A DNA stretch of 64,000 nt from Pseudomonadales bacterium (GCA_024234165.1 JACKOP010000004.1:350001-414000), one strand, 5' to 3'. Numbered from the stretch's first letter, positions 18,526-28,730 are shown. Notes: generated by a model from the letters alone, not told the origin. Numbers and translations are program-made.

Positions 18526-19917
18526 GTGGCTGACATACTCGTCGTCGAAGACGAAACGGTGATCCGTACGGCGCTCAGACGGTTGCTGGAACGCAACCGA
18601 TACCAGGTTTTCGAGGCGGGCTCGGTCAAGGAGGCCGAAGAGGGCTTTAGCCTCGACCGTTTCAGCCTGATCATCAGCGACCTGCGCCTTCCTGGTGCTC
18701 CGGGCACGGAACTGATCCGTCGCGCGGGCGATGTTCCGGTGTTGATCATGACCAGTTATGCCAGCCTGCGCTCGGCGGTCGATGCGATGCGCCAGGGCGC
18801 CGTCGACTACATTGCCAAGCCCTTCGATCACAACGATCTGATCGCGACCATCAAGCGCATCCTGCGCGAACGCGCCAGCGCGCAGCAAGCACCGCAACGC
18901 GACGCCGTGTCAGCCACCACCATGCCAGCGCTCACCGAATCCATGATCGGTTCGTGCCCGGCGATGTGCGCGGTGCTCGAACGGATTCGCCGGGTTGCGC
19001 CGACCTCGACGCCGGTGCTGATCCAGGGCGAAACCGGCACCGGCAAGGAACTCGTCGCGCGTGCGATCCATCGTGCGAGCAAGCGCGCTGCGCAACCGCT
19101 GATCACGGTGAACTGCGCAGCAATCCCGGAAGCATTGATCGAGTCCGAACTGTTCGGCAGCGATCGCACATCGTGTGGTGTGATCGAAGCAGCCAATGGC
19201 GGCACGCTGTATCTGGATGAGATCGGCGAACTGCGGGTCGCTGCGCAGGCACGCCTGTTGCGCTTCATCCAGAGCGGAGAGATCCATGGCGGCGGGCTGC
19301 CGGGAACGCGCGTCGTCGATGTGCGCATCCTGTGCTCGACGCAGCGCAACCTGCGCGAACTGTGCGCAGAAGGGTGTTTCCGTGACGACCTGTATTACCG
19401 CATCAACGTCGTCGAGCTGACGCTGCCACCGCTGCGCGAACGGGGCGACGACGTGATCGCGATCGCCAACTATCTGCTGGAGGACGCCTGCCGGCGCCAC
19501 GAGCGCACCACGATGCGCTTCACGTGCGACGCACTGCGGGCAATTGCCGCATACGACTGGCCAGGCAATGTACGTGAGCTGGAGAACGCCATCGAGCGCG
19601 CCGTGATTCTCGGCGACGATGATGAAATAGGCGAAGTCGCACTGGCACTCGAAGCGTCGCGCAGAGCACCGGCCACGAACGCAGACATCACCATCGCCGC
19701 CCCGGCTGCCCGCACGGATGATCCGCAGGAAGGCCTGTCGCTGGAAGAGTATTTCCAGCGTTTCGTGCTGCAACACCAGAATCACATGAGCGAGACCGAA
19801 CTCGCCCGCAAACTCGGCGTCAGCCGCAAGTGCCTGTGGGAGCGACGCCAGCGTTTCGGCATCCGGCGACGCAAGGGCAGCAGCGACGAAGAGGAGACGG
19901 CACAACATTCGGGCTGA
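18526..19917 (+). CDS. cbrB: response regulator CbrB, NtrC-like, lacking the GAFTGA loop
   Basis: A 463-residue three-domain regulator: receiver (about 1-120, phospho-acceptor Asp52 in LIISDLRLPG), AAA+ domain (about 140-370, Walker A GETGTGKE at 168-175, Walker B GGTLYLDEIGEL), and a C-terminal Fis-type helix-turn-helix (ETELARKLGVSRKCLWERRQ, about 424-443). Between ELFG (208-211) and GGTL (225) there are only 13 residues (SDRTSCGVIEAAN) where NtrC-family activators have about 21, including GAFTGA, the loop that touches sigma54. The DNA shows no frameshift. Other AAA+ signatures, FRDDLYYRINV, LPPLRER and YDWPGNVRELENAIERA, are intact. It starts at GTG 18526 after cbrA. By family logic it may not activate sigma54 promoters in the usual way. 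Confidence 0.93.
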   Translation: MADILVVEDETVIRTALRRLLERNRYQVFEAGSVKEAEEGFSLDRFSLIISDLRLPGAPGTELIRRAGDVPVLIMTSYASLRSAVDAMRQGAVDYIAKPFDHNDLIATIKRILRERASAQQAPQRDAVSATTMPALTESMIGSCPAMCAVLERIRRVAPTSTPVLIQGETGTGKELVARAIHRASKRAAQPLITVNCAAIPEALIESELFGSDRTSCGVIEAANGGTLYLDEIGELRVAAQARLLRFIQSGEIHGGGLPGTRVVDVRILCSTQRNLRELCAEGCFRDDLYYRINVVELTLPPLRERGDDVIAIANYLLEDACRRHERTTMRFTCDALRAIAAYDWPGNVRELENAIERAVILGDDDEIGEVALALEASRRAPATNADITIAAPAARTDDPQEGLSLEEYFQRFVLQHQNHMSETELARKLGVSRKCLWERRQRFGIRRRKGSSDEEETAQHSG

Positions 19918-19974
19918 GCATGGAGCGCTGCCCCGGACGTTCGCACCTGAAATCACATGGCGTGATCGGCACAA

Positions 19975-19990
19975 CGGTAACGCGCCTGCA
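19975..19990 (+). promoter_or_regulatory. possible sigma54 (-24/-12) element before the CrcZ-like RNA
   Basis: The 16 bases CGGTAACGCGCCTGCA have the invariant spacing GG-N10-GC and end in TGCA, but match the rest of the -24 box poorly. If used, transcription would start near 20001. In Pseudomonas the crcZ promoter in this position is sigma54- and CbrB-dependent. The missing GAFTGA in this CbrB argues against simple conservation, so confidence is low. Confidence 0.3.
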
Positions 19991-20000
19991 GGCTTCGCCG

Positions 20001-20163
20001 ACACCGGCTGTTACCATTGTTCTCAACCCAACAGGGGGTTGAAAAAACTTCTTGTCGTACCCACGAGTCGATGATTAACTGGAGCCATAACAACAACGAT
20101 ACAAAATAATACTAATCGGGTTGAGACCTGTGCGGGGAAGGCAACTTCCCCGTTGCTGTTTTT
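20001..20163 (+). ncRNA. predicted CrcZ-like Hfq/Crc-sequestering small RNA
   Basis: The 347-base spacer between cbrB and pcnB contains no plausible gene but holds A-rich single-stranded motifs: CATAACAACAACGATAC (AACAACAA core, around 20085-20102) and ACAAAATAATACTAATC just after, the ARN-type pattern bound by Hfq with Crc. A possible 5' hairpin, CAACCC with GGGTTG around 20024-20041, lies upstream, and a strong terminator follows at 20134-20163. Location, motif type and terminator all match CrcZ, which titrates Hfq/Crc to relieve catabolite repression, but the unit would be only about 160 nt and has fewer motifs than Pseudomonas CrcZ. The 5' end is inferred from a weak promoter match. Confidence 0.6.
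20134..20163 (+). terminator. rho-independent terminator of the CrcZ-like RNA
   Basis: GGGGAAG (20134-20140) and CTTCCCC (20145-20151) pair perfectly around a GCAA loop, followed by GTTGCTG and a run of five T (20159-20163). It sits about 100 bases before the pcnB start and would close the small RNA or a cbrAB read-through transcript. Confidence 0.82.
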
Positions 20164-20264
20164 GGGATCCGGCAAGATTCCCGCTTCATGCTCTCGCCCA
20201 AGCCCCGGCACACCCCTGTGCTACACTCGCGCCCCGCTTCGTTTCGCCAGGAAAGAACACGCCG

Positions 20265-21602
20265 TTGAATCAGGCCCCAGACGAGTCTCTGCGGACGATC
20301 GCCGCATCGCGCTGTCGCCGCTATGGCTCCGGTGAACACCGCATCCCGCCGCAGTCGATCCCTGCGCAGGCACTGTGGGTGTATCGTGAACTGCGCGATG
20401 CCGGGTACGAGGCTTATCTCGTCGGCGGCTGCGTGCGTGACCTGCTGCTCGGATACGAGCCGAAGGACTTCGACGTTTCCACCAGCGCACACCCGGACGA
20501 GATCCGCAGCGTATTCCGCCGCTCGCGTATCGTCGGGCGACGTTTCCAGATCGTGCACGTGCGCTCCGGCCGCGATGTCATCGAGGTGTCGACCTTCCGC
20601 GGTCACCACGGCGCCGACTTCGATGCCGATGATGAAGAAGAGCTGCCGGAGAACGCCGCCGCTTACGCCGAATCGGGAATGTTGCTGCGCGACAACGTGT
20701 TCGGCACGGTCGAGGAAGACGCATTACGACGCGATTTCACGGTCAATGGTCTCTACTACGATCCTGACAGCGACACCGTGCTCGACTTCAGCAGCGGCGT
20801 AGCCGACCTCGAAGCCCGCGTGCTGCGCGTCATCGGCGATCCGGTGACGCGCTTCCAGGAAGACCCGGTACGGATGCTTCGCGCAGCGCGTTTTGCAGCA
20901 AAGCTCGGCTTCACTATCGACACCGGCGCACTGGCAGCGATTGGACGCTGCCGTGATCTGCTCGACCAGATACCAGCGGCACGCCTGTTCGACGAAGTGC
21001 TCAAGCTGCTGCTCACCGGACGCGGCGAGGACACATTCACCGTACTCGACGAACTCGGGCTGTTCGCACCCATATTTCCGGAAACGGCGCGTGCGCTGGC
21101 GGCAGTGCCCGAGTGGCGCTCGTTGATCCTGCACGCGCTGCGCAACAGTGACGAGCGGATCGCGCTGGGCAAGCCGGTGACGCCCGCGTTCCTTTACGCG
21201 GCAATGCTGTGGCCTGCGCTCGCCAGGCGCGTGGAATCACTCATGAAGCGCGCGCAGTTGCCCGCGCTGGCCGCGATCGGAGAAGCAGCGCCCGAGGTGA
21301 TCGTCACGCAATGCCGTCGCACGGTGATTCCGCGCCGATTCTCGACGCCGATGCGCGAGATCTGGGAGCTGCAGCAGCGCCTGCTCGCGCGCCGTTCGCC
21401 GCAGAAACTCGCCGTGCATCCACGCTTCCGTGCCGCCTATGACTTCGTGCTGCTGCGCGAGCAGGCCGGCGAACAGCTCGACGGCGCCGGCGACTGGTGG
21501 ACCCGGTTCCAGAATGGCGAAAGCGTCAGCACCACGCCCACGAGCCAACGACGGCGCCGGCGGCGGCGCCCCCCTGGACGCAACCGTGCGGATGGTGACT
21601 GA
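20265..21602 (+). CDS. pcnB: poly(A) polymerase I
   Basis: PcnB adds 3' poly(A) tails that promote RNA decay. This 445-residue class II nucleotidyltransferase has AYLVGGCVRDLLLGYEPKDF with the catalytic GG and the DxD-type DFDVSTSAH, RRFQIVHVRSGRDVIEVSTF, and the tRNA-nucleotidyltransferase-like segment EDPVRMLRAARFAAKLGF. A basic tail (SQRRRRRRRPPGRNR) resembles the C-terminus of E. coli PAP I. I choose TTG at 20265, preceded by CCAGGAAAG; the longer open frame from 20121 runs through the sRNA terminator and is unlikely. E. coli pcnB also uses a rare start codon. It overlaps folK by 11 bases. Confidence 0.93.
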   Translation: MNQAPDESLRTIAASRCRRYGSGEHRIPPQSIPAQALWVYRELRDAGYEAYLVGGCVRDLLLGYEPKDFDVSTSAHPDEIRSVFRRSRIVGRRFQIVHVRSGRDVIEVSTFRGHHGADFDADDEEELPENAAAYAESGMLLRDNVFGTVEEDALRRDFTVNGLYYDPDSDTVLDFSSGVADLEARVLRVIGDPVTRFQEDPVRMLRAARFAAKLGFTIDTGALAAIGRCRDLLDQIPAARLFDEVLKLLLTGRGEDTFTVLDELGLFAPIFPETARALAAVPEWRSLILHALRNSDERIALGKPVTPAFLYAAMLWPALARRVESLMKRAQLPALAAIGEAAPEVIVTQCRRTVIPRRFSTPMREIWELQQRLLARRSPQKLAVHPRFRAAYDFVLLREQAGEQLDGAGDWWTRFQNGESVSTTPTSQRRRRRRRPPGRNRADGD

Positions 21603-22104
21603 ACATCGCGCATGGATCGCACTGGGGGCAAACCTCGGTGACATCCGATCGAATCTGCGTGCCGCACTCGCCGCACTCACCGCTCTTCCCGGCAGTCGCC
21701 TCGTCGCGGTGAGTCCCTGGTACCGCAGCAGGGCAGTAGGCCCTGGCGATCAGCCCAGTTACATCAACGGCGTGGTCGAACTGCACACCGCACTTGCGCC
21801 GCACCCGTTACTGGCCGAGTTGCAGCGCGTCGAGCGTGCAGCGGGTCGCGTACGTGATCAACGCTGGGGGCCGCGTACACTCGACCTCGATCTGCTGCTG
21901 TTCGACTCGCTGGTGCTAGCCGACAGCGAACTCGTGCTGCCTCACGCTCGGCTCACCGAGCGCAACTTCGTGGTATTCCCCCTGTTCGACATAGCGCCCG
22001 GATTGCGCCTGCCGGACGGTACGGCCGTCGCCACACTGCGCGAGCGACTCGATGATGCAGGCCTGCTTGCGGTGTTCGCCAACCTGGAACAACTCGATGA
22101 CTAA
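21592..22104 (+). CDS. folK: 2-amino-4-hydroxy-6-hydroxymethyldihydropteridine pyrophosphokinase
   Basis: FolK transfers diphosphate from ATP to the pterin before FolP couples it to pABA. The 170-residue protein has the N-terminal WIALGANLGDIRSNLRAAL, SPWYRSRAVGPGDQPSYING, and the HPPK signature RWGPRTLDLDLLLF. ATG at 21592 (or the adjacent GTG at 21595) lies inside the end of pcnB, so translation is coupled. The 3' end overlaps the deoxynucleoside kinase gene by 8 bases. folP is at 38.8 kb in this window. Confidence 0.95.
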   Translation: MVTEHRAWIALGANLGDIRSNLRAALAALTALPGSRLVAVSPWYRSRAVGPGDQPSYINGVVELHTALAPHPLLAELQRVERAAGRVRDQRWGPRTLDLDLLLFDSLVLADSELVLPHARLTERNFVVFPLFDIAPGLRLPDGTAVATLRERLDDAGLLAVFANLEQLDD

Positions 22105-22768
22105 CCGCACCAGTGCATCTCTCGCACGCCCCGTGGCGCCTCGATTCATCGCAGTCGAAGGTCCAATCGGTGCCGGCAAGACCACGCTTGCGCGCCGGCT
22201 GGCCGAGAGCTTCGGGCACGCAGCGATGCTCGAACAGGCGCAGGAGAATCCCTTCCTGGAGAGCTTCTATCGCGACCGCGCTCGCAACGCACTCGCAACG
22301 CAGCTCCATTTCCTGATCCAGCGTGCACGCCAGCTCGACACGATACGCCAGTCGGACCTGTTCCAGAACGCACGGGTGAGCGACTACCTGATCGAAAAGG
22401 ATCGCATGTTCGCGCGCGTGAACCTCGGTGCCGACGAATACGCACTCTACGAGACCGTGTTCGAGCGCCTGGTGCCGAGCATCCCGCGACCTGACCTGGT
22501 GATTTACCTGCAGGCACCCACCGACGTGCTCGTCGAACGCATCCAGCGTCGCGGCGTTCCGAGCGAGCAACTGATCGAACGCCGCTACCTCGAACAGTTG
22601 AATGAAGCGTACAGCCAGTTCTTTCATTACTACGACGAAGCACCGCTGCTTATCGTCAACGCGGCAACTATTGACTTCGCAAATGACGAAAACCACTATA
22701 CCGAGCTCGTCGATTACCTGTTGAATGTCCGCGCCGGCAGACAGTATTTCAATCCCACCTTCTTCTGA
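22097..22768 (+). CDS. deoxynucleoside kinase (dNK/deoxyadenosine kinase family)
   Basis: A 223-residue P-loop kinase with FIAVEGPIGAGKTTLARRLA (Walker A), the ENPFLESFYRD segment, QLHFLIQRARQLD, the ERD-like VSDYLIEKDRMFARV and the LID-type arginine motif VERIQRRGVPSEQ. Family members phosphorylate deoxynucleosides for salvage. It overlaps folK by 8 bases and precedes panB by 14, so it belongs to the folK-panB-panC unit. The base preference (dA, dG or pyrimidine) cannot be assigned from sequence. Confidence 0.87.
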   Translation: MTNRTSASLARPVAPRFIAVEGPIGAGKTTLARRLAESFGHAAMLEQAQENPFLESFYRDRARNALATQLHFLIQRARQLDTIRQSDLFQNARVSDYLIEKDRMFARVNLGADEYALYETVFERLVPSIPRPDLVIYLQAPTDVLVERIQRRGVPSEQLIERRYLEQLNEAYSQFFHYYDEAPLLIVNAATIDFANDENHYTELVDYLLNVRAGRQYFNPTFF

Positions 22769-22782
22769 GCGGGACGCAGGAA

Positions 22783-23574
22783 ATGAAGGGAGTCACGATC
22801 CGGACATTGCAGGCTATGAAGCGTGATGGCCAGCGCTTCTGCTGTGTCACCGCCTACGACGCAAGCTTCGCGCGCACGGCTGCCCAGGCCGGCATCGAGA
22901 CCATCCTGGTCGGCGATTCGCTCGGCATGGTGTTGCAGGGACACTCCAGCACGATCCCTGTCACCATCGAGGATATGGCCTATCACACCCGCTGTGTTGC
23001 ACGCGGCGCAGCGCCTGCGCTGGTGATCGGAGACATGCCGTTCATGAGCTATGCAACGCCGGAGCAGGCAATGCACAGCGCGACTGCGCTGATGCAGGCC
23101 GGCGCACAGGTGGTCAAGCTCGAGGGTGGCGCGTGGCTCGCTGCAACCGTGAACCTGCTTGCAGAGCGTGGCGTGCCGGTGTGCGCGCACCTGGGGCTGA
23201 CGCCGCAATCGGTGAACAGTTTCGGCGGCTTCGTGGTGCAGGGTCGCGATCCGGCTGCGGCGCAGCGTATCGCCGACGACGCACGCACGCTGGCGGACGC
23301 TGGCGCAGCACTGCTGGTGCTCGAATGCGTGCCACGCGCACTGGCCGTGGAAATCACCCGTACGGTGAGCATCCCGGTGATCGGAATCGGCGCCGGTGCC
23401 GCCACCGATGCGCAGGTGCTGGTCATGCACGACATGCTCGGCATGAACCCTCGTGCGCCACGCTTCGTGCAGAACTTCATGACCGACGGCCGTGACATCG
23501 CCGGCGCGTTCGCCGCCTACGCTGCCGCAGTCCGTGACGGCAGTTTTCCGCGCCCGGAACATGGATTCGACTGA
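22783..23574 (+). CDS. panB: 3-methyl-2-oxobutanoate hydroxymethyltransferase
   Basis: PanB adds a hydroxymethyl group from methylene-THF to 2-oxoisovalerate, giving ketopantoate for coenzyme A synthesis. The 263-residue TIM-barrel protein shows CCVTAYDASFARTAAQAGI, VGDSLGMVLQGHSST, VIGDMPFMSYATPEQ, KLEGGAWLAATV and PVIGIGAGAATDAQVLVMHD. The ATG at 22783 follows CAGGAA. panC starts 27 bases after its stop. Confidence 0.97.
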   Translation: MKGVTIRTLQAMKRDGQRFCCVTAYDASFARTAAQAGIETILVGDSLGMVLQGHSSTIPVTIEDMAYHTRCVARGAAPALVIGDMPFMSYATPEQAMHSATALMQAGAQVVKLEGGAWLAATVNLLAERGVPVCAHLGLTPQSVNSFGGFVVQGRDPAAAQRIADDARTLADAGAALLVLECVPRALAVEITRTVSIPVIGIGAGAATDAQVLVMHDMLGMNPRAPRFVQNFMTDGRDIAGAFAAYAAAVRDGSFPRPEHGFD

Positions 23575-23601
23575 AGGGCGCCACGGCACGGAGACATCAC
23601 C

Positions 23602-24456
23602 ATGCTGATTTGCAGGACTTTTGCCGAGATCCGCGGCGCGGTCGGCGAGTGGCGCCGCTCGGGCGAAATCGTCGTGTTCGTGCCCACGCTCGGCAACCTC
23701 CACGACGGCCACCTGCAGCTGGTCGAACTCGGTGCAAGACACGGCAAGCGGGTCGTCGTCAGCATCTTCGTGAACCAGCTGCAGTTCGGCAGGAACGAAG
23801 ATTACGCGCTCTATCCGCGCACGCTCGACGCCGACGTCGAAAAGCTGCGCAGCGTTGGCGCCGACGCGCTGTTCTGCCCGAGCGATGCCGAGGTATACCC
23901 GAACGGCATCGAGCAGCAGACGACGGTCACGGTCCCGACGATGACGGACATCCTCTGTGGCGCGACGCGGCCAGGACACTTCACCGGTGTCACGACGATC
24001 GTGACCAAGCTGTTCAATATCGTGCAGCCCGACAAGGCCGTGTTCGGCATCAAGGATTTCCAGCAGCTCGCTGTCGTCAGGCGCATGGTGCAGGACCTCT
24101 GCCTCCCGATCGAAATCATCGAGGCTCCGGTGGCACGCGCCGACGACGGGCTCGCGCTCAGCTCGCGCAACGGCTACCTGAATGCGCGCGAACGCGCTAT
24201 CGCACCGGCGCTGTATCGCAGACTGCTCACCGTGCGCGAGGCGATCGCCGCCGGCGAGCGCGATTACGCATTGCTCGAGGCACGCGCGCATCTCGGGCTG
24301 CTGGAGGCTGGCATGCGTCCGGACTATTTCTCGGTGCGCGCCGCGAAGACGCTGGAACCCGCCGGTCCCGAGGATCGCGATCTCGCGATCCTCGCTGCAG
24401 CCTGGCTGGGCCGCACCCGGCTGATCGACAACGTGACCATCCGCATCGCGAGCTGA
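23602..24456 (+). CDS. panC: pantothenate synthetase
   Basis: PanC condenses pantoate and beta-alanine with ATP to pantothenate. The 284-residue HIGH-superfamily enzyme shows VFVPTLGNLHDGHLQLVEL (the usual MGALHxGH appears here as LGNLHDGH), VVSIFVNQLQFGRNEDY, the substrate loop GATRPGHFTGVTTIVTKLFN, FGIKDFQQLAVVRRMV and the KMSKS-like LALSSRNGYL. panD, for beta-alanine, is not in this cluster although it follows panC in Pseudomonas. acs starts 58 bases downstream. Confidence 0.96.
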   Translation: MLICRTFAEIRGAVGEWRRSGEIVVFVPTLGNLHDGHLQLVELGARHGKRVVVSIFVNQLQFGRNEDYALYPRTLDADVEKLRSVGADALFCPSDAEVYPNGIEQQTTVTVPTMTDILCGATRPGHFTGVTTIVTKLFNIVQPDKAVFGIKDFQQLAVVRRMVQDLCLPIEIIEAPVARADDGLALSSRNGYLNARERAIAPALYRRLLTVREAIAAGERDYALLEARAHLGLLEAGMRPDYFSVRAAKTLEPAGPEDRDLAILAAAWLGRTRLIDNVTIRIAS

Positions 24457-24514
24457 GCGGGGCCTGCCAGTACCCGGCGGTCGTGCGGTGCGCAATATCG
24501 ATAACGGAGTACGC

Positions 24515-26452
<1,938 letters not shown>

Positions 26453-26491
26453 GGCGCGGCACTGCCCCGACCGTATCGGGCTGGAACGACG

Positions 26492-26543
26492 GCACCCCTG
26501 CGGCGTACGCCGCCTGATATGAAGGCGTCGCCGCGCGGGGTGC
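26492..26543. repeat. imperfect inverted repeat between convergent acs and pnp
   Basis: GCACCCCTGCGGCG (26492-26505) can pair with CGCCGCGCGGGGTGC (26529-26543) with one bulge, enclosing a smaller GGCGTACGCC palindrome. It lies in the 103-base spacer between converging genes and may stop transcription from both sides, although no T-run is obvious. Confidence 0.5.
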
Positions 26544-26555
26544 AGCCTGCGGAGA

Positions 26556-28661
26556 TCAGTCGACGGAACCGGCCTCGTCGCCGTTGTCGTCGACTTCCTT
26601 CATGCTCAGCTTGATGCGACCGCGCGGGTCCACGTCCAGCACCTTGACGCGCACCTCCTGGCCTTCCTGCAGCACATCGCTCACGTTCTCGATGCGGCGA
26701 TTGGCGATCTGCGAAATGTGCACCAGACCATCCTTGCCGGGCAGAATCGTGACGAACGCGCCAAAATCGACGATGCGCGCCACGGTTCCGGTGTACACCT
26801 CGCCGATCTTCGCTTCGGCCGTGATCGTCTGCACGCGCTCGAGTGCGGCGTCACGCGAAGCGGCGTTCTCGCCGTAGATGCGCACCGTTCCGTCGTCGGA
26901 GATGTCGATCGAGGCGCCGGTCTCGTCCGTGATGCCGCGGATCGTCGCGCCACCCTTGCCGATCACGTCGCGGATCTTGTCGGTATCGATGCGGATCATG
27001 ACCATCTGCGGTGCGTTGTCCGAAACGCTGTCGCGCGACTTCGAGATGGCACGGCTCATTTCGCCAAGGATGTGCAGGCGTGCGTGGCGCGCCTGCTCCA
27101 GCGCGGCCTCCATGATCTCTTCCGTGATGCCCTGGATCTTGATGTCCATCTGCAGCGCGGTCACGCCCTCGGCGGAACCGGCCACCTTGAAGTCCATGTC
27201 GCCGAGATGGTCCTCGTCACCGAGGATATCGGTGATCACCGCGAACTTGTTGCCTTCCTTGACCAGACCCATCGCGATACCGGCCACCGGCGCCTTCAAC
27301 GGAATGCCGGCGTCCATCATCGCCAGGCTGGCGCCACAGACGGTCGCCATCGAGCTCGAGCCGTTCGACTCCGTGATCTCGGAGACCACGCGGATGCTGT
27401 ACGGAAAATCATCGACCGACGGCAGCATCGCCGCCACACCACGACGCGCGAGGCGTCCGTGACCGATCTCGCGTCGGCCCGGTGCGCCGATACGCCCGCA
27501 CTCGCCCACCGAGTACGGCGGGAAGTTGTAGTGCAGCATGAACGCGTCCTTGTACTCACCGTGCAGCGCATCGATGATCTGCGCATCACGCTGGGTACCG
27601 AGCGTGGCAACCACGATCGCCTGTGTCTCGCCGCGGGTGAACAACGCCGAGCCATGCACGCGCGGCAGGAAACCAACCTCGGACACGATCGGACGCACCG
27701 TCTTCAGGTCACGGCCGTCGATGCGTGGCTTGCCGTTCACGATGCGCTCGCGAACGATCTTCTTCTCCAGCTTGCCGAACGCAGCAGCGACCGTCTCTGC
27801 CGGGATGCTCTCGCTCGCCAGCGCTGCAACGGCAGCATCGCGCAGCTCGCCAACACGAGCGTAGCGCGTCTGCTTCTCGATGATCCGGTAGGCCTCGCCG
27901 ATGTCGTGTGCGAAACGTTCGCGCAACAGCTCGGCCAGTTCACCGTTCTCCACTGCGGGCGTCCACTCCCAGCGTGGCTTGCCCGCCTCGGCAGCCAGTT
28001 CCTGGATCGCCTTGATCACGACCTGCATTTCCTGGTGAGCGAACAACACCGCACCCAGCATCTGGTCCTCGGTCAGCTCCTGCGCCTCGGACTCGACCAT
28101 CAGCACCGCTTCCGCCGTGCCCGCGACAACCATGTCGAGTGCGGATTCACGCATCGCTGCGTAGTTCGGGTTCAGCAGGTAGCCTTTCTCCGTCGTGAAG
28201 CCGACGCGTGCGGCACCGATCGGTCCGTCGAACGGAATTCCTGAAACGGCCAGCGCAGCCGAGGTTCCGATCATCGCAGCGATATCGGGGTCCGTGGTCC
28301 GGCAGGTCGAAAGCACGGTGCACAGCACCTGCACCTCGTTGCGGAAGCCGGCCGGGAACAGCGGGCGAATCGGACGATCGATCAGCCGTGAGGTCAGCGT
28401 TTCCTTCTCCGACAGACGTCCTTCACGCTTGAAGAACCCGCCCGGGATCTTGCCGGCTGCAAAGGTCTTCTCGACGTAGTGCACCGACAGCGGGAAGAAT
28501 CCCTGGTCGGCCCTGGGGTTCCTGTCACCGACCACGGTGGCCAGCACCGTGACCTGGTCCATGGTGACGAGCACCGCGCCGGTGGCCTGGCGCGCAATGC
28601 GGCCAGTCTCCAGCGTGACGGTGTGCTCACCGTACTTGAATGTTTTTCTTACAGGTTTCAC
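26556..28661 (-). CDS. pnp: polynucleotide phosphorylase
   Basis: PNPase is the phosphorolytic 3'-5' exoribonuclease of the degradosome. The 701-residue protein has two RNase PH domains (about 1-230 and 310-550, the second with FPPYSVGECGRIGAPGRREI), a KH domain (DVIGKGGATIRGITDETG) and a C-terminal S1 domain (GEVYTGTVARIVDFGAFVTI). The GTG at 28661 (KPVRKTFKYGEHTVTLETG) is chosen because GGAGG lies 8 bases upstream; a GTG at 28676 overlaps that ribosome site. It follows rpsO after 69 bases, the classical rpsO-pnp arrangement. Confidence 0.97.
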   Translation of the reverse strand: MKPVRKTFKYGEHTVTLETGRIARQATGAVLVTMDQVTVLATVVGDRNPRADQGFFPLSVHYVEKTFAAGKIPGGFFKREGRLSEKETLTSRLIDRPIRPLFPAGFRNEVQVLCTVLSTCRTTDPDIAAMIGTSAALAVSGIPFDGPIGAARVGFTTEKGYLLNPNYAAMRESALDMVVAGTAEAVLMVESEAQELTEDQMLGAVLFAHQEMQVVIKAIQELAAEAGKPRWEWTPAVENGELAELLRERFAHDIGEAYRIIEKQTRYARVGELRDAAVAALASESIPAETVAAAFGKLEKKIVRERIVNGKPRIDGRDLKTVRPIVSEVGFLPRVHGSALFTRGETQAIVVATLGTQRDAQIIDALHGEYKDAFMLHYNFPPYSVGECGRIGAPGRREIGHGRLARRGVAAMLPSVDDFPYSIRVVSEITESNGSSSMATVCGASLAMMDAGIPLKAPVAGIAMGLVKEGNKFAVITDILGDEDHLGDMDFKVAGSAEGVTALQMDIKIQGITEEIMEAALEQARHARLHILGEMSRAISKSRDSVSDNAPQMVMIRIDTDKIRDVIGKGGATIRGITDETGASIDISDDGTVRIYGENAASRDAALERVQTITAEAKIGEVYTGTVARIVDFGAFVTILPGKDGLVHISQIANRRIENVSDVLQEGQEVRVKVLDVDPRGRIKLSMKEVDDNGDEAGSVD

Positions 28662-28680
28662 AAAAAAATCCTCCACAGTC

Positions 28681-28698
28681 GACCGGCATCCGCCGGCC
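28681..28698 (-). other. small hairpin in the rpsO-pnp spacer
   Basis: GACCGGC and GCCGGCC flank a four-base loop, just upstream of the pnp ribosome-binding site on the minus strand. In E. coli the pnp leader is folded and cut by RNase III for autoregulation; this hairpin is shorter and the analogy is inference. Confidence 0.3.
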
Positions 28699-28730
28699 GT
28701 TGAATGTTCATGCGATGTCGCGACGATCGA

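Noticed and set aside
19918..20040. A clear sigma70 promoter for the small RNA
   Set aside because: I tried TTGAAA and TTGTCG as -35 boxes and TACCAT or TTAACT as -10 boxes; no pair had acceptable spacing and match.
20121..20264. Longer N-terminus of PcnB
   Set aside because: It would begin inside the sRNA region before the terminator hairpin and has no homology-like features; TTG at 20265 has a ribosome site upstream.
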